The notes under the pieces: model-generated
Databases searched by the model: none
What the model saw: the letters and a program-made list of their open reading frames with translations, nothing else
What the model was told of the DNA's origin: nothing
Assembly (NCBI GenBank): GCA_003116975.1
Contig: BGKB01000071.1
Span: 1 to 64,000, forward strand
Origin: Aurantiochytrium sp. KH105
Taxonomy: Eukaryota > Sar > Bigyra > Thraustochytrida > Thraustochytriidae
Direction of reading: 5' to 3'
DNA length: 64,000 nucleotides
In this document: positions 10,349 through 22,846 of the stretch, piece by piece
Position numbering within the stretch: position 1 is the stretch's first letter
Layout of the letters: each line of letters opens with the position of its first letter
Translations under genes and position numbers: made by a program

Positions 10349-11042
10349 GATCGGCTTCCGGAGACAAGGGCGGAGGAGGAGGCAGGCCGGGAGGCGCCGA
10401 GCGAGCGAGCGAGCGACTAGAAAGCGGGTGGGCGGCTTGCTCGCGGGTAGAAATGGGAGGGAGGCAAGGAAGCAGCGGCACCGGCGAGCCGGAAGCGCTC
10501 GGCGCGAGGCCGGAGCAGGCCGGCGTGGATTTCTTTCTTTTTTTCTTTCTTTCATTCCATTTTTTTTCCTTCTCCGACTCATTCTTTTTTTTTTGATTTT
10601 ATTCTTTTTCTTTCTTTTTCAACGCGGTTGGAAGTTGGAAGCAAAGAGGCGGCCGGTGGGAAGAAGAGCGCAGGAGGAAGAAGCGGATCCAGCGAGGAAT
10701 TCGAGCAGGAAATCCACGGAAAGCAAACACAGCATAGATAGATAAATAACATTAACTGTAAGTGAAATAAATGCAGGAAGCCTAGCACGCACAAGCGCGA
10801 GCTCACAGCGTTGCAAGCGAGCGTTGCCTCTCGCAGCCGTCCTTATTTGGCTCAGGTCGATCGGTCGGTCAGCAGGTCGCTGTCGTTCGGTCGATCGGTC
10901 GGCACACGCGTCGCCGCTCGCCGCGGGCGCAGGCCGCGCTATTCAGCCCCGGATCGCGCAGGCGCGACCAGCTGCAGACAGACTTTCAGCCGCCACCGGT
11001 CAAGCCCGAGAGGCCGCGCTCTCGAGCATCTCCAAGCGCTTT

Positions 11043-11095
<53 letters not shown>
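11043..11095. repeat. (CTTG)n microsatellite
   Basis: About 13 uninterrupted copies of CTTG followed by CTTT units. The same tetramer recurs at 27761-27812 and 36115-36146, so it is a favoured microsatellite in this genome. Confidence 0.9.
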
Positions 11096-11097
<2 letters not shown>

Positions 11098-13133
11098 TCT
11101 TTCTTTCTCTCCATTGTTCGAAAAGAAAGAAACCAAGCCCGTTCATCAATCAGGATGAACCAAAGCGAAGCCTCCCTGGCCAAGACCGGGCGGCCGTTGC
11201 GCCTGCACGTCTCGCTCCGCGTCGCGTCGCGCCTCGCCGCTCCGCGTCGCGTCGCGTCGGTTCTGGCCGGCCGCGGATGCCGGAGCTCGAGCGCCGTCAG
11301 CATGACCGCGGCGCCGCGGGAGGAGGCAGGTCGAGAACGCGCGTCGCTTGCGAGGGGAGGAGGAGAGCGCGAGAGCAGGAAAACACGCAAGGCAGGCAGG
11401 CAGGCAGGCAGGCGATAGATAGCGACGAAGAAAAACTCGCAGCGGCGGCAGCAGCAGCAGCAGCAGCAGCACGCATCGCGCGCACGGGAGCCGCGGTATG
11501 CGCGGTATGCGTGAACGAATAAACGTGAGCGAGCCTGACCCGCGAGCAGCTGCAGCTGCAGGACGCGGAGCAGCGGCCGTGCCGCATGAACTTTTTGGGG
11601 CGGCGGGAGGCGAGTGGTCCGCGGCCCCGGGCGGGACCGCGCGTGGGAAGAATGCGGGCCTGGAAGGATTGGAGGGAAGGGCGCGAGGAGGAAGGCGACC
11701 AGGAATGGACGAATGAAACAAACAAATGAAGATAAAGGATTAGCCCGTGCCAGGCCAGGCCTGGCCTCTGAAGGGTGATGCTGCTCGCAAAGGTCGCGCG
11801 CGCGAGGCCTGGCTGCCTGGCTGGCTGCCTGGCTCGCTCGCAGTCGCTCGCTCGCACGTGTCGAGCGAGGAGAGGTCGCGTTTCCCTGCTTCCTAGGCGC
11901 CTTCACAAGCGATCGAGGCGCGCGAGCTGCAGCTTTCCGACTGTCGAATCATCGACCAAACAAAGAAACAAACGATGAGCACGCAGCACGACAACGCGTA
12001 GCGCATAGCATGCTGGTCAATGCGCAGCGCACACCCGCCATCTGGGCCGCGCACACCAGCACAGTCTTGATCTTGATGAATCCATTCCATTCCACAGCCA
12101 GCCGTACGTACATTCATGCATCCACGCTCCGCAGTGCTAGCTAACTCGCAAGGACGCGTCTGCCGCGCGCGCAGCAGCAGTAGCAACGGCAGCAACAGCT
12201 TGCGCGTGCTCGCATGCTCGCTTGCTCGCTTGCTCGGGAGCGGGCGAGCGGGCAAGCGAGCGCCAGACGAACGGCACGCGTCCCCGTGCCTGGCGACGGC
12301 CAAGTCCCAGTGACCCCGCGGCTGGCGGCCTTTCATTCTTTCTTCTTTCTTTTTTTCTTCTTTCTTTTATTTATGCTTGACATTTATACTGACAAAGCGC
12401 GGAAATAAACGGAGGGTCGGGCGGAAGAAGGAGAGGAGAGGAGAGGGAGGCTCTCCGCGCACGCACGCTCGCACGCTCGCTCGCCCACCGGCCTGCCGGC
12501 GCCTCGCTTCCGACGCCGGTCGGCCGGTCTGCCGGCCTGCCGGAGCGCTTGTTGCGTTGCGGCTGGCGGCGGCAGCGGGGCCGGAGGACAAGGCAGGGAG
12601 GTTGGTAGAGAGGGAGAGAGACAAGAGCTCCCCGGCAAGGGCGCCTGGCTGGCAGTCAAAGCTCTCACGGCGCGATCGTTTCGTCCGGAGTGTTTTTTAT
12701 TCTTATAGAAAACAAGCGCGCTGATTTCCCCTTCTTTTTCTTGCTTCTTGCTTTCTTTTCCATTTTATCCCATTCATTGTCACTTTCTTTGCTTTTCAAG
12801 CTTCTTTCTTTCTTTCTTCCCTTCTTACGAGTCTTCTCCTTTTCCCGACAGGCCACGCCCGTGGCGCCGCTGCTGGCCGCTGCGCTGCCGCCGCCGCCGC
12901 CGCCACCCTGCCGGCAGTGCAGGTCGTCTGCGCCCGCGGCCCAGGCCGGGAGGAGGGAGGCCGAGGACGCCTTGCAGGTCCTGCATGAGTCCCCGGCGCG
13001 CTGCGACGCCTGCCGTCGACTGGCCACACGAGCAGCAGCAGCAGCCAGGCCGCATGCATGTTGCCGCGAGCGGCCCGAGGTCGACTGCTCACTTGCTTGC
13101 TTGCAGCAGGCAGGAAAGTTTTGAAATTTCCCT

Positions 13134-13157
13134 CGGCCGGCCGGCCGGCCGGCCGGC
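13134..13157. repeat. (GGCC)n microsatellite
   Basis: About six self-complementary GGCC units in the gene-poor region. The run can pair with itself. Confidence 0.85.
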
Positions 13158-14860
13158 TGCTGTCGCTATCAATCTAGCTTTCCTTTGCCTTGCCTTCTTT
13201 ACCTTTTTCTTTCCAGCCTTCTCTCTCCTCGCTTGCACGCGAGGCCTGTGCGGCGGAAAATGCAGCTGCAGCTAGCCGCACCGGCCAGCAGTGCGCCCCA
13301 TTTCCCATGCCCGCGCGATCTTCCCGCGTCCTGGCCTGCGTGCATGCACTGCGCGAGGTCTGTGCACTCGGCAGAGTGAGTGAGGGCGGGCTTTATCCAG
13401 ATCAATCCATGCGGCGGCGAAACCTGGCCCGGCCGCTCGCTCCATCCATCCATCCATCATCCATGCATCCATTCCAGGCCCGCCGGCACTGCAGCCGCCA
13501 GGCTCGCGTGGAAAAACCTGCACTTACATTATGATCGACGATTCCCGCACGCAGACGCACGCACGCACGCACGCGCGCCAGTCTGGACACCTTCGGCGGG
13601 ACGAGTCGGCCTTCCAGGCGGCGCTGCCTCCACTCCATACTCTCTCTCCCGTTCCATCCGGCCAGCAGGCGCGGCCTTCCTCTGCTTGCTTCCTTGACTT
13701 CCCCGCGCTGCCTCTCAGTCCTGACCCGCCCTGCCGTGAACAAACCTGTCGGCTTCTCATCAGGTCGAAGGGTCAAGACTTCTTTCTTTCGTTCGTCCTT
13801 GTTGGTCTTTCTTTCTTTCTTGCATTCTTATCAGGCACCGGGCTCGCGATCGAGGTCACCCGGCTTGGCGGGGCGATCGTGCAGCGGCGGCTGGAGCGGC
13901 TGCGGGCCGCGCCGGCGCGAAGTACGTACCGCGGCCCGCGCGCGCGAGATTGGAATCGTGGGCGGGCCAGGGTGGCCGGGACTCGAAGCGCACGCGGGGC
14001 GTGCTTGGCTCGCGCACGATATCTGTGCAGCAGCGTGTGGATTGAAACGAGGGATCGGGCGAGCGAGCGATCTTGGGCACTTTTGCGACAGCGAGCATTC
14101 TTGCGACAGCGGCGAGCTGCACCCTGGCTGGTAGAGAATACAGCAAAGCGAAGCTGCGCCCGGCAGTGAAAAAGTTGCGGCGAAGATGAGATAGTTTGAC
14201 GCACGGCCGGACGATCGATCGTAAGCGAGCTTGGGTTTTCTATGCCATCCCGGCAGCTTTACGCTCTTTCTTTCTCTCCTTCTGTTTCTTTTCCTTTCCT
14301 TGCATCACTTTCTCCATTCTTTTTCTTTTTTCTTTTTATTTGTTTATAACTTTCTCCGTCCCTGCTGCTGCTAATTGTGACTTCCCGTCATCTCATCTCC
14401 ACAGTGCCACAAATCATTGCGCCACGAGCCCGCAGCGGCCCCTTTATTCCGGAGTGTCCGCATCTCATTCTTCCCATGCATCCCCGGCCGATCCGCAAAC
14501 CTGCGACACCAGGTGCGGGGAAAACACACCACCCTAGCGCCCCTGGAGTTAGAGGGCCGCAGCGGTCCCCACAGCAGCGCTGTAGGTGAGACGGGCCCCA
14601 CTGACCATGACGCGAGGTCGCGACGGGGGCTGCGGGCCGTGAACGCCTGATGTGATGAGGGCGGCGCGGAGGCAAGGCCGCCCGCAGCGCTGGCGGACGC
14701 GCCATTGCGTGTGCGGGCGGAGGCCATTTCATTCCACCGTGGTGTGGCCAGCCATCTATCTACCAACGCCGGCCGGCCGGCCCGCGCTCTCACTCTGCGA
14801 GTCCACACGGACGGTGGGGGGGTGGGTAAGTAGCAAGCAGCCAGGCAAGCAAAGCAAAGC

Positions 14861-14969
14861 AAGGCAAGGCAAGGCAAGGCAAGGCAAGGCAAGGCAAGGC
14901 AAGGCAAGGCAAGGCAAGGCAAGGCAAGGCAAGGCAAGGCAAGGCAAGGCAAGGCAAGGCAAGGCAAGG
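14861..14969. repeat. (AAGGC)n pentanucleotide array
   Basis: Nearly 22 perfect tandem copies of AAGGC over 109 bp, preceded by related AAAGC units. This is the longest pure microsatellite in the window. Shorter related runs (AAGCC at about 16455-16480, AAGGC at about 29167-29190) are also present. It is intergenic by my annotation. Confidence 0.95.
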
Positions 14970-17237
14970 AAGTACGTTTTCATTTCTGCGCCACTAGCAA
15001 GATCTGCATTCTCTCTCCTCTTATATGCGGCAGCCACCGCCGCCGCAAGGCTCTTGGATCCCTTCTTCTTCTTCATCCTTTCTTTCGAAAGCCAAGCCAC
15101 GGCTCGCCTTCCCGCGGCCGGCCAGCTGGCCGGCAATCAATCAGCTGCCACTGGCCTTCCTTCTGTCCCCGGAGCCGCCCGAGCGCCAGCGGGACGGCCG
15201 TCTCTTGCACATGCACGGAGAGTGCGGTGCCGTGCGAGTCCATCCTTCTCAACTTGGGCAACGTGGACAACCCGGCCGCGCCTTTTCCCTCTCTTGGCAG
15301 TCCTGGGTCGCGCGACTGCCACCGCCTGCGAAAGAAAGAAGAAAACCCAAGCGAAAGCAAAGCACGCACGCGAGGCCCGTCGACGCGAGGCCCGTCGCCG
15401 CCAGGCTCGTCGCGCTTGACGACACCAAGACGCGCCGTGGCGCGGTCCCTTGCTTTTTCCACCTCCCGGGGTTGCAGCCTGCCGGCCGGGCCTGGCGACC
15501 GGGCCGAGCAGGAGGATGGAGACGGAGTGAAGGAAGGAGGAGGAGGAGGCTGCGCCTGCTCGAGAACATCCCACGCGCGCGCGTGCCTCTCCGTCTCTCT
15601 CTCTATCACTCCGAGTGGCGATGGAACGCACAAAAGGTAAAGTGGAGTAGAGTGGAAGCGGAGTTTCCATGTAAGTTCGCCTTCAAGTTGGGTCCCAAGC
15701 CAAGCCGAATGCGCAAGATCGGTGTCCTTGCAATTCGGCGCCGGTGCGGTCCACTCCTGCAGCCTGCACTGCACTGTAGCTGCAGCTTTGGCTTGCTTCC
15801 GCACGATGGATCGATCAAGACATCTTGTGCTGCGGACCAAGCCTCGAGGGCAAATTTGACGCCCAACGCGGGAATCTCATTGGCCAGGCAGCTCATGAAC
15901 CTGCCAAAGTTTTCGTGGGAGAGGACCGAGCGAGAGCGCGATTTTTGAAGCGTTTCTCCACCGCTCTCCACCTGCACGAGAATTGATTGATCTTGATCGC
16001 AAATGCACAAAGGAGGCTCGATCCCATCTTTCACGCTTGCTCGTGCTCGGGTCCTTGCTGCAGCTAGCTGGCTGGCTTGCGACGTACTTGTCCTCTTGCT
16101 CGCGCGCGTGCTCGTATATACTCAGTCTCGTGCTTCCTTGCTCGCGCTCCTTGCTCGTCTTGCTCGCCGGGGAGGGCCTATACTTTCTTTTTCCAAGAAA
16201 ACAGAGGGTGCAAGCAAAAGAGTCCAGAACCTCGCTTTGATTCAGGCGAGACCTCCGCCAGCTACCAGCGGACACATGCGCTTGCTTTGCTTTCCGTCAT
16301 GATGATGCACAACTTGCCTTTAACTGAGCAGATGATCTCGACTCGGATGATGCGCATTGTGCCGTGGACGTATCGATCGACGCGTCCGCACCATGCCACG
16401 AAAGAATGCAGAGCTGAGCAATGCTAAGCTACGGGAAAGTAAGCAAATCAAAGCCAAGCTAAGCCAAGCCAAGCCAAGCCAAGCAGCGATTTCTTTTCGT
16501 CCCGTCCCGCACGTGCCGCTTGCTTCCGAGCAAAAAATTCATCAGCACCCACCTTCATCATTCCTCCTAAAAAGCTCGTGCCTCCGAATCGCCAACGCCA
16601 ACATCCCTCGTCTCATCTTCTCGGCTGGCCGCCGCTCGCAGGCACCTTCCCTGCATCCCGCTCATCATCGACGCAGGGTTCATTCGTGCGATCTCGCGCG
16701 TGCCGACGCTGCGCTCGCCCCCCTCGAGACTCCATCCCTCCCACTCCGCTCCTCCTCCATCGTCGCCCAGCCGGGGACGACGCCGCGCCCAACGCACCCA
16801 ACGCACGCACGCATGCTGCTGTCGTCGCGTGTCGCTTGCACGTGTGTGTGTTGTACAGTACCTTCAAGTCCTCGAAGAGTCCGTGCACGCAAACCTCGCC
16901 TGCGCCTTGCATTCCCGTCATTCTTTTTCCCTTCGAGTCCGGTCCCCGGCGCCCCGGATTTGTATGCGGCCTCTGCAGCGCACACCCCTGCTTCCTCCCC
17001 TGGCGCGTCGAAGCAAACCGCGGCAGGAGAGCAGCCTGCCTGCCTGCAGGCCTTGCTCGGGATCTATCTCTCGCGTCCCCGGCCGCCTGCGCCGTCCGAA
17101 GCTGCTGCAGCCAGCCTGAGCGGAGGGAGCGCAGCCGAATCGAGCGGAGCCGGTCGCGGCGACAATTCCTGCTTGCCAGCGCGGCGACGCGCGTGATGCT
17201 GCACTAAGCTGCTGATGCATGCTGCATCACAGCTTCT

Positions 17238-17240
<3 letters not shown>

Positions 17241-17282
<42 letters not shown>
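17241..17282. repeat. (TGC)n trinucleotide repeat
   Basis: Fourteen perfect TGC copies. All frames around it break within short distances, so there is no evidence that it codes for a homopolymer in a real protein. Confidence 0.9.
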
Positions 17283-17283
<1 letters not shown>

Positions 17284-18199
17284 TCGGCATAGTCGTAGAA
17301 TGTCAGTAAGCTCTTGATCCGCGCAACCCGAATCGAGGCTCCCGGGAGTCCCCGCGTCGAGGTTTCCATGAGAATGTCGCAGGTCGAGGTCACAACGATC
17401 GGCGAGAGACCAACCATCCACGACCCCGACCTCGACATCGACCTCGAGCGCAGTTGTTCTCACGCGGTCGCTCGCTCGCTCGCTCGCTCGGTGTCTCCCT
17501 CTCGCAGTCGCTTGATGCGCGCCGGCGACCGGGTAGCGCGTCACAAGTGCGGCGCCTGAACCCGCCATTGACGCGGCGAAAGCTCTCTCTCGCCAGGTCG
17601 CGGGGCCGTGCCCCCAGAGACCCCTCGCGTGACGGAGGAGAAGAAGACCTGGGACGCCAGCGCGTCGAGCCGGACGCGCGACGGAGAGGATGCAGGAGCC
17701 CTGGCGGCGGCACGTGAATTTTCGGTTCGCGCGAACAGCACGGAGCGGCATCCTCATCAAGGTCAATTCAGCTCGTGGCGGGCGTCGCCTGCGCGTGCGC
17801 GCGCATGGGCGCCTTGTGCGGAAGAACCAAGACCGAGGCTCCCTCCAAGACGCTCATCGTGCAGCTCAGACTCGCGGGCCAGCTGAACGCCTTCTCTAGG
17901 TCTCCGGACACGCACCGAGTCAGCGTCGTGGCCGATGCTCGCCCCGACCAGGTGGATTCTACAGTACTAATCAAACGGCGGAGAGGAGGTCCCCAACGCC
18001 GCCGCCGTCGGTGGTGGTGATGATGGTGAAGATTGCCGTCCGGCCGTAGCGCCGATGACAAAGCAGGCGTCCAAGCTTGTCACGCAGATGAGGAGGAGAA
18101 GACGCACTCGTCATCGTGAGAAGGTGGGCGGGCATGTCATGCATGGCCAACTCGAGGCTCGGCAACATGCTGCTCTGCAGCTTCACGCTTTGACGTACT

Positions 18200-21100
18200 C
18201 TACACCTTTGCGGTTGAGCGAAGCTAATGGGCTAAGACCGCCGACATCTTTTGGAGGACCACAAGAGCGATCTTCTCTCGCTACAACCACGAGCTCGAGA
18301 GGTTGCCGTTTCATTCGTAGCATGTGCATTGCCTTGTCAGCTCCGTTGTACTGCTCGTGGTGCTTTCGCAGCATGCGAGAAGCCTACCACCATTTCAAGA
18401 AATCTTCATCAGCGCCACGCCCCGAGCTTGTCTCCATGCATCTGTCTCGCGCCATGCAATGTTTTCTCTCCTGCTCAAGTCGGCCTACATTTCTCTCTTG
18501 ATACGCCGGTCGTCATGCTTCTTTTCCTGCATGCGGACATGAACGACTTTGTCGCGAATGCAAGCAGCGGGCAGCTCAATGCCCAAGCACGCGCAAGCCT
18601 GACTCTAATTCTGGCATCTGGACACCACGCGACTCCAAATTGCCGCGGTGTATTGTCTTTTTATCACCAGTGAGCTCCGGCCACAATACAAGAGCGACAC
18701 GGCTTCTCGAAAAATCGGCCTTGTCCATGCGCGACTTTGGCCATTCACGGGCAGATCGTGCACATGTGCAGGTCGCATACTTCGGTGCGCTCTGGTCTTT
18801 GCGACGCCTCAAGGTTGCCTGCCGCGGCACGTTGACTTGTTTACGCCGGCGAGCTCCGGCCCAAACACATGAGCGACGCAGCTTCTCCAATTACCCATAA
18901 GCGACTTGGGCCATGCATTGGCAGATTGCCTGGACGTGCAAGCCCCGGCCGATCACTACATTCTTCGATACGTTCTTTGATTCTAGCGGTGCTTTGAAGT
19001 TGACTGCCACGGCGCATTTGCTTATTTTCGCCGGGCCACTGTCGGCCTATGGAACCCTAGCGAGACGTATTCTCAGAGAATTGCCCGCGCCCAAAGGCCG
19101 TCGCGCAGCCACAGAATGGGGATGTCCGTAGGCAGATTTCGTACGCGCAAAGGACTCGACATTCTCTGCATGCGACTTTTGCGCGATTTGATTCTGGCAC
19201 TGCTTCTCGGTTACCGCGACCAATGAGCGGCGTTCTTGGAACGTCGCTTCATCCCCCAAAACAGACGCGCAAGCACAGCTCGGGCCATTCATCTTCATGT
19301 CCCGGACGATGGCTTGACCATGCGTCTGAGCGATCGGATTATGGGTCAGCACGGCATATTTGCCTGCAGCTTCCGTAGCGCGGTTGACGCGCTGGCGCAT
19401 TCTCAATACCTCCTTTCGAGACGCAGCTTCCCGGAACGCTGCTCCAGCCCATGTGAATCGCGTAAGCACGGATACGACCCATTCGCGCGCAGTTCGCTCA
19501 GTTGGGTACGCTTGGCCCAACACGGCACACTTCTGAGGGAGTGACCGCGGCGCATTGGTCTACTTTCGCCGGATCTCCCCTTGCCCACGCACGCCCCTGA
19601 GCAGCAATGCTACTTCTCCGAACGCTCCACCCCCTTGAAGGAACGCTGTGCACGAGCTCGTCGTCCAGACATAACCATCCATAACGAGGTATGAATAGCT
19701 TGAGCGGAAACCTCACTACCCTCTCTTGTCACGTCTTCGCGACGTGGATGATGCGAGTTCTCGGAACGGATCCTCGCTGTCGACAGAAGGTAGAGATCTG
19801 CTCGCATGTGCTTCACAGACTGGTCGTGCCGGACCACCCATCACAGTCTGTTCGTGAGGGTTCCGCACCTCCAACACTGCACCAACAGTGTGAATCAGGC
19901 TCAACATTGCGTCTCTGCTCATACCTCACTGCAAGCATACGCCAGGCTTCGGCCCTCATGCATGGACTCCGCACGCACCCACCGCAGCTTCTCGAAATGT
20001 TCCACAGCTATGCGAGGCTTACAACGAAGACGATTCTGGGTCGTTTCCAAGTGTCCTACAAAAGAGCTGAAGTCTCTCTGATGCGACGACTTCCTTTGAG
20101 TAGGTGCGAGGTGACTGGGTGCGCGGCAGTCCATCATTCGTCGACAGAGACCTTCTGCAGATGATCGCTGCGAATTCCCGGAACCATCCCGAAGGCCAGA
20201 CGTGCATGCGCGAGCTGCTACTAGAGTCCCCAGCGCCGAGGTGGCATTGATGTTTGACCTCGAGCTTGACTTGCGTCGTTTGCGACCTCCTTGCATTTAC
20301 GGTGCGAGATTGGCATCGCAGGAGTTGGACTCATGAGCACAAGTCAGCCAGATTGCCAAGCCAGGACCTACCTGAAGTCCAAGCTACGATTTCGAATCAC
20401 GAAAGAAGGCGACGCGACCTCCCATGGAGAGGCCAAGTCAAGGTTGTTCGCACGTCACCTTCTTCAAAGTGGAATGCCGCAAGTTCTCGGAACATTCGCT
20501 CAGTGGAAGTCAGCATTCGTGTGTATTTCGCAGAGAGACTGCCGTGTACACCCTTAGTTTCCGCTTCTGACCTCGTAACAGTCCACAGCCTTGCATTGTG
20601 CATCGGCTTGGTCGGGCCCGTGCGCAAGCGCGTTGTTCGTCAGCAACGACCTCCACGCTGTGAATTGGATAGCGCGTCTGCGAGTTTCCGAAACACTCCC
20701 ATCGCTCCAAGGCGCGAACAGAGTTACTTGTGGAAACGAGATTTTCTTTTCCAAATCAGAGATACAGTCGAGTGAGACTAATCGTCTCTCAGAGGTCCAC
20801 GATGGGCGGCGTACCAATTTTCAGGGATTTTGATATAGCGATGTGAGGCTAGCTGCATGAGAGTGCTCAGCTCAGCAATATGTAGCATGAGTTGGTCATT
20901 CATTGGAAAGCGCGACAGCTCTGGGAAACCTCCGCTGGCAAGAGACCAGTTCGTCTTGAATGCCGTCCGACGTTTAATTACGCGCGTCCGACGTTTAATT
21001 ACGCGCGTGCTCCGGAGGTCGAGACGTGCCGACGGGCCCCTCCGTGGTGCTTTGTCAACGTCTTGGCGCTGTTTGCAACGCAGAAGATGCCATTCGTCAC

Positions 21101-21200
21101 CGACGACCTCCGCAGGAGAACGCCGCGAGTTCCCGGAACAGCACCTTTACAAGAAAGGTATAGATAGAGAGAGAAGCAGTCGGCGCGCCATAGAAACCCT
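18200..21200. repeat. Degenerate ~186-bp tandem-like repeat field
   Basis: A diverged repeat family with a recurring palindromic core of the form gcgagttcycggaac. I located cores at about 18701, 18881, 19067, 19231, 19423, 19609, 19753, 19984, 20170, 20479, 20680 and 21125. Seven of the eleven spacings fall between 164 and 201 bp, four of them at 180-186. Other shared landmarks within units are a gcggcgcattg-like start, a gagctccggcc segment and gcgacttgggccatgca-like text after the core. All reading frames are broken. It could be an old satellite, a decayed element, or an array of binding sites. Confidence 0.65.
20965..21006. repeat. 21-bp tandem duplication
   Basis: Two exact adjacent 21-bp copies of a unit beginning gtccgacgtttaattacgcg, inside the degenerate repeat field. 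Because they are exact, this duplication is much younger than the surrounding repeats. Confidence 0.9.
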
Positions 21201-22846
21201 GAAAAGTCCAAACTTGGCAAAGATAGTGGACTTCCCGACGGTGTTCATGCATGCGCTCCCTAATGCACCAGTTGTTGCGCATGAGCTCCAACTCTGAAAC
21301 CTTTCCACTGGCTTGTCATTCATATATTGTACTCGAGAGAACCAGTGAGAACCAAAGACAAATCTTGTTCGAACAAATGGACGATTGGCGTGGCGAGCCT
21401 TCGGAGGTGTCCCTTCAGGTTGCTGCCCTCTTCCTGCATGCGTCGGATAACGGGCTTGCTTGATAACGTTGCCGGTTGAGGAATTTTGGAACGCGCTTAT
21501 AAATTTCCCAAAGGCAATCGTACGAGAAGTATGCTGTGTTGCCGGCATCTGATCGATCGCCTTTTCTTGTGAGAAGAGCTGTGCTGGGCCTCAATGAGAT
21601 ATGTACCGTTTTTCTCCGCATGTCTGAAGCGCCACGACTTGCTTTTAGTGCTCCAAGAAGTTCTCTTGCTTGCTTGAGCAAAGAGAAGGTCCCACCCTTT
21701 CTTTTCTTGTTTGTGCGCATACGCCACTCCCTTGGGACGATGAAGAGACGACCCAATGGAGCGGCGGCGGTGGCGGTGGCGGTGGTGGCGGCGATTTGAG
21801 ATGGAGAAAGAGCCTACTCGTTTCTTATATCCATCGGGCAGACATGCTGTGAGCCCTTGATCGTTTCTTATATCCATCGGGCAGACATGCTGTTAGCCCT
21901 TGATCGTTTTTCCTTGGCGCGCCACTGCTTGAGCTGACAATCTTGCAACAAAGTCCAGCAGGCAATCAGTGCACTCCGTTATCGCGCAGTAGCGTCGCCT
22001 CTGATGCTCGCCGCTCGGTCCAAGTTGTTCGATGACATAGGTAGTTTCCAAAAGTCATTAGAAGGTTGCCGTTCGCTCATTCAGTGCATCGAGTCTTCCA
22101 TATTCGAGAGCACCAGCTGATACTTTGGGGCCACATAGTCCATGGTGCCTGAATCTGGCTATTCTTTCCTCACTCACGTTCGTCTTTCTTGCTTCGTAAA
22201 AATGTTCGGGTGGAAGTGTTGGTATCGTCAGCAGCACGTGCATGATCCTAGAGTACAGCCGCTGGAGTTTCATGGATGCCGAGGTTGCCCAACGCAAAGC
22301 TTCATCCCGATGCTTGAGATCTACGTCACTTGAGGCCCAACAAAGCTAAGCCCGCCTTAAAGGCATCGAATACTTGCCGCCGACTGAAACATTTGCATGA
22401 GAAGGCCTCAATCGACAGGTCAAAAGCCAGCTGTTCGCACGGCCGATGATGCCACTTTGAATCGACCAGGTCAGGGTGCTCTGGTACATTTTTCAGATCG
22501 CGTTCGAGCTCGGAAAGTAGAGAAGACCGAAGAAGACGGAGCCGCACCACGCTCCGCACTTGAAGGATATAGGCTGGAAGCTGAGCAGACAGTGTTGTGT
22601 TACACAGTGATGTCAAGAGGATGTGGTAAAGCTCTGCACGATCCATGGAAGAAGGATCCCAAAAGATGAAGAAGAAGAGGAGGCAAGCAAGTACATTTGT
22701 CGTCTGTCTGGGGACCCCTCGCAGGGGAACTGAGAACATTGAAAACATCGTTTGATTGTTTTTGCATGATTAGAAAATTGCAAATGGAATGGAAGTCGAC
22801 CGGAGTCGCAATACACAAGAAGAGCACACAAAAAGATGCTCAACTC
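21201..22846. other. Intergenic region downstream of SLC6 copy 2
   Basis: No supportable gene. It contains a ggc-rich trinucleotide run at about 21763-21795, a 43-bp tandem repeat at 21818-21911 and otherwise ordinary-looking sequence of more balanced base composition than the flanking GC-rich deserts. The right end should hold the 3' UTR of the transporter gene. Confidence 0.45.
21818..21911. repeat. 43-bp tandem repeat
   Basis: Two copies of a 43-bp unit starting tcgtttcttatatccatcgg (21818 and 21861), differing at one base (gtgagccc/gttagccc), plus the first bases of a third at 21904. Confidence 0.9.

Larger units (their letters stand above)
9871..18200. other. Gene-poor GC-rich microsatellite region
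   Basis: More than 8 kb with no ORF I can support. Open frames exist on both strands, but they are Arg/Ala/Pro/Ser-rich translations of simple repeats and GC-rich DNA. The content is a mosaic of short tandem repeats (AAAGG at 10324-10348, CTTG at 11043-11095, CAGG at 11390-11414, AGC at about 11449-11470, GGCC at 13134-13157, AAGGC at 14861-14969, TGC at 17241-17282) and pyrimidine tracts. The part next to 9870 should contain the promoter of the transporter gene. Genes with many small introns, or noncoding RNA genes, cannot be excluded. Confidence 0.55.

Noticed and set aside
16357-17207. Overlapping 279- and 209-codon plus-strand ORFs in the microsatellite desert
   Set aside because: Ser/Arg/Pro/His-rich translations of GC-rich DNA and simple repeats; no recognisable domain.
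20170-21140. gttcccggaac cores as heat-shock or STAT-type binding sites
   Set aside because: The half-site spacing resembles such elements, but they sit far from any gene start and follow the repeat period, so a repeat origin explains them without invoking regulation.
18200-22600. Transposable element in the repeat field
   Set aside because: No terminal repeats, target-site duplication or reverse transcriptase/transposase motif was seen in any frame.
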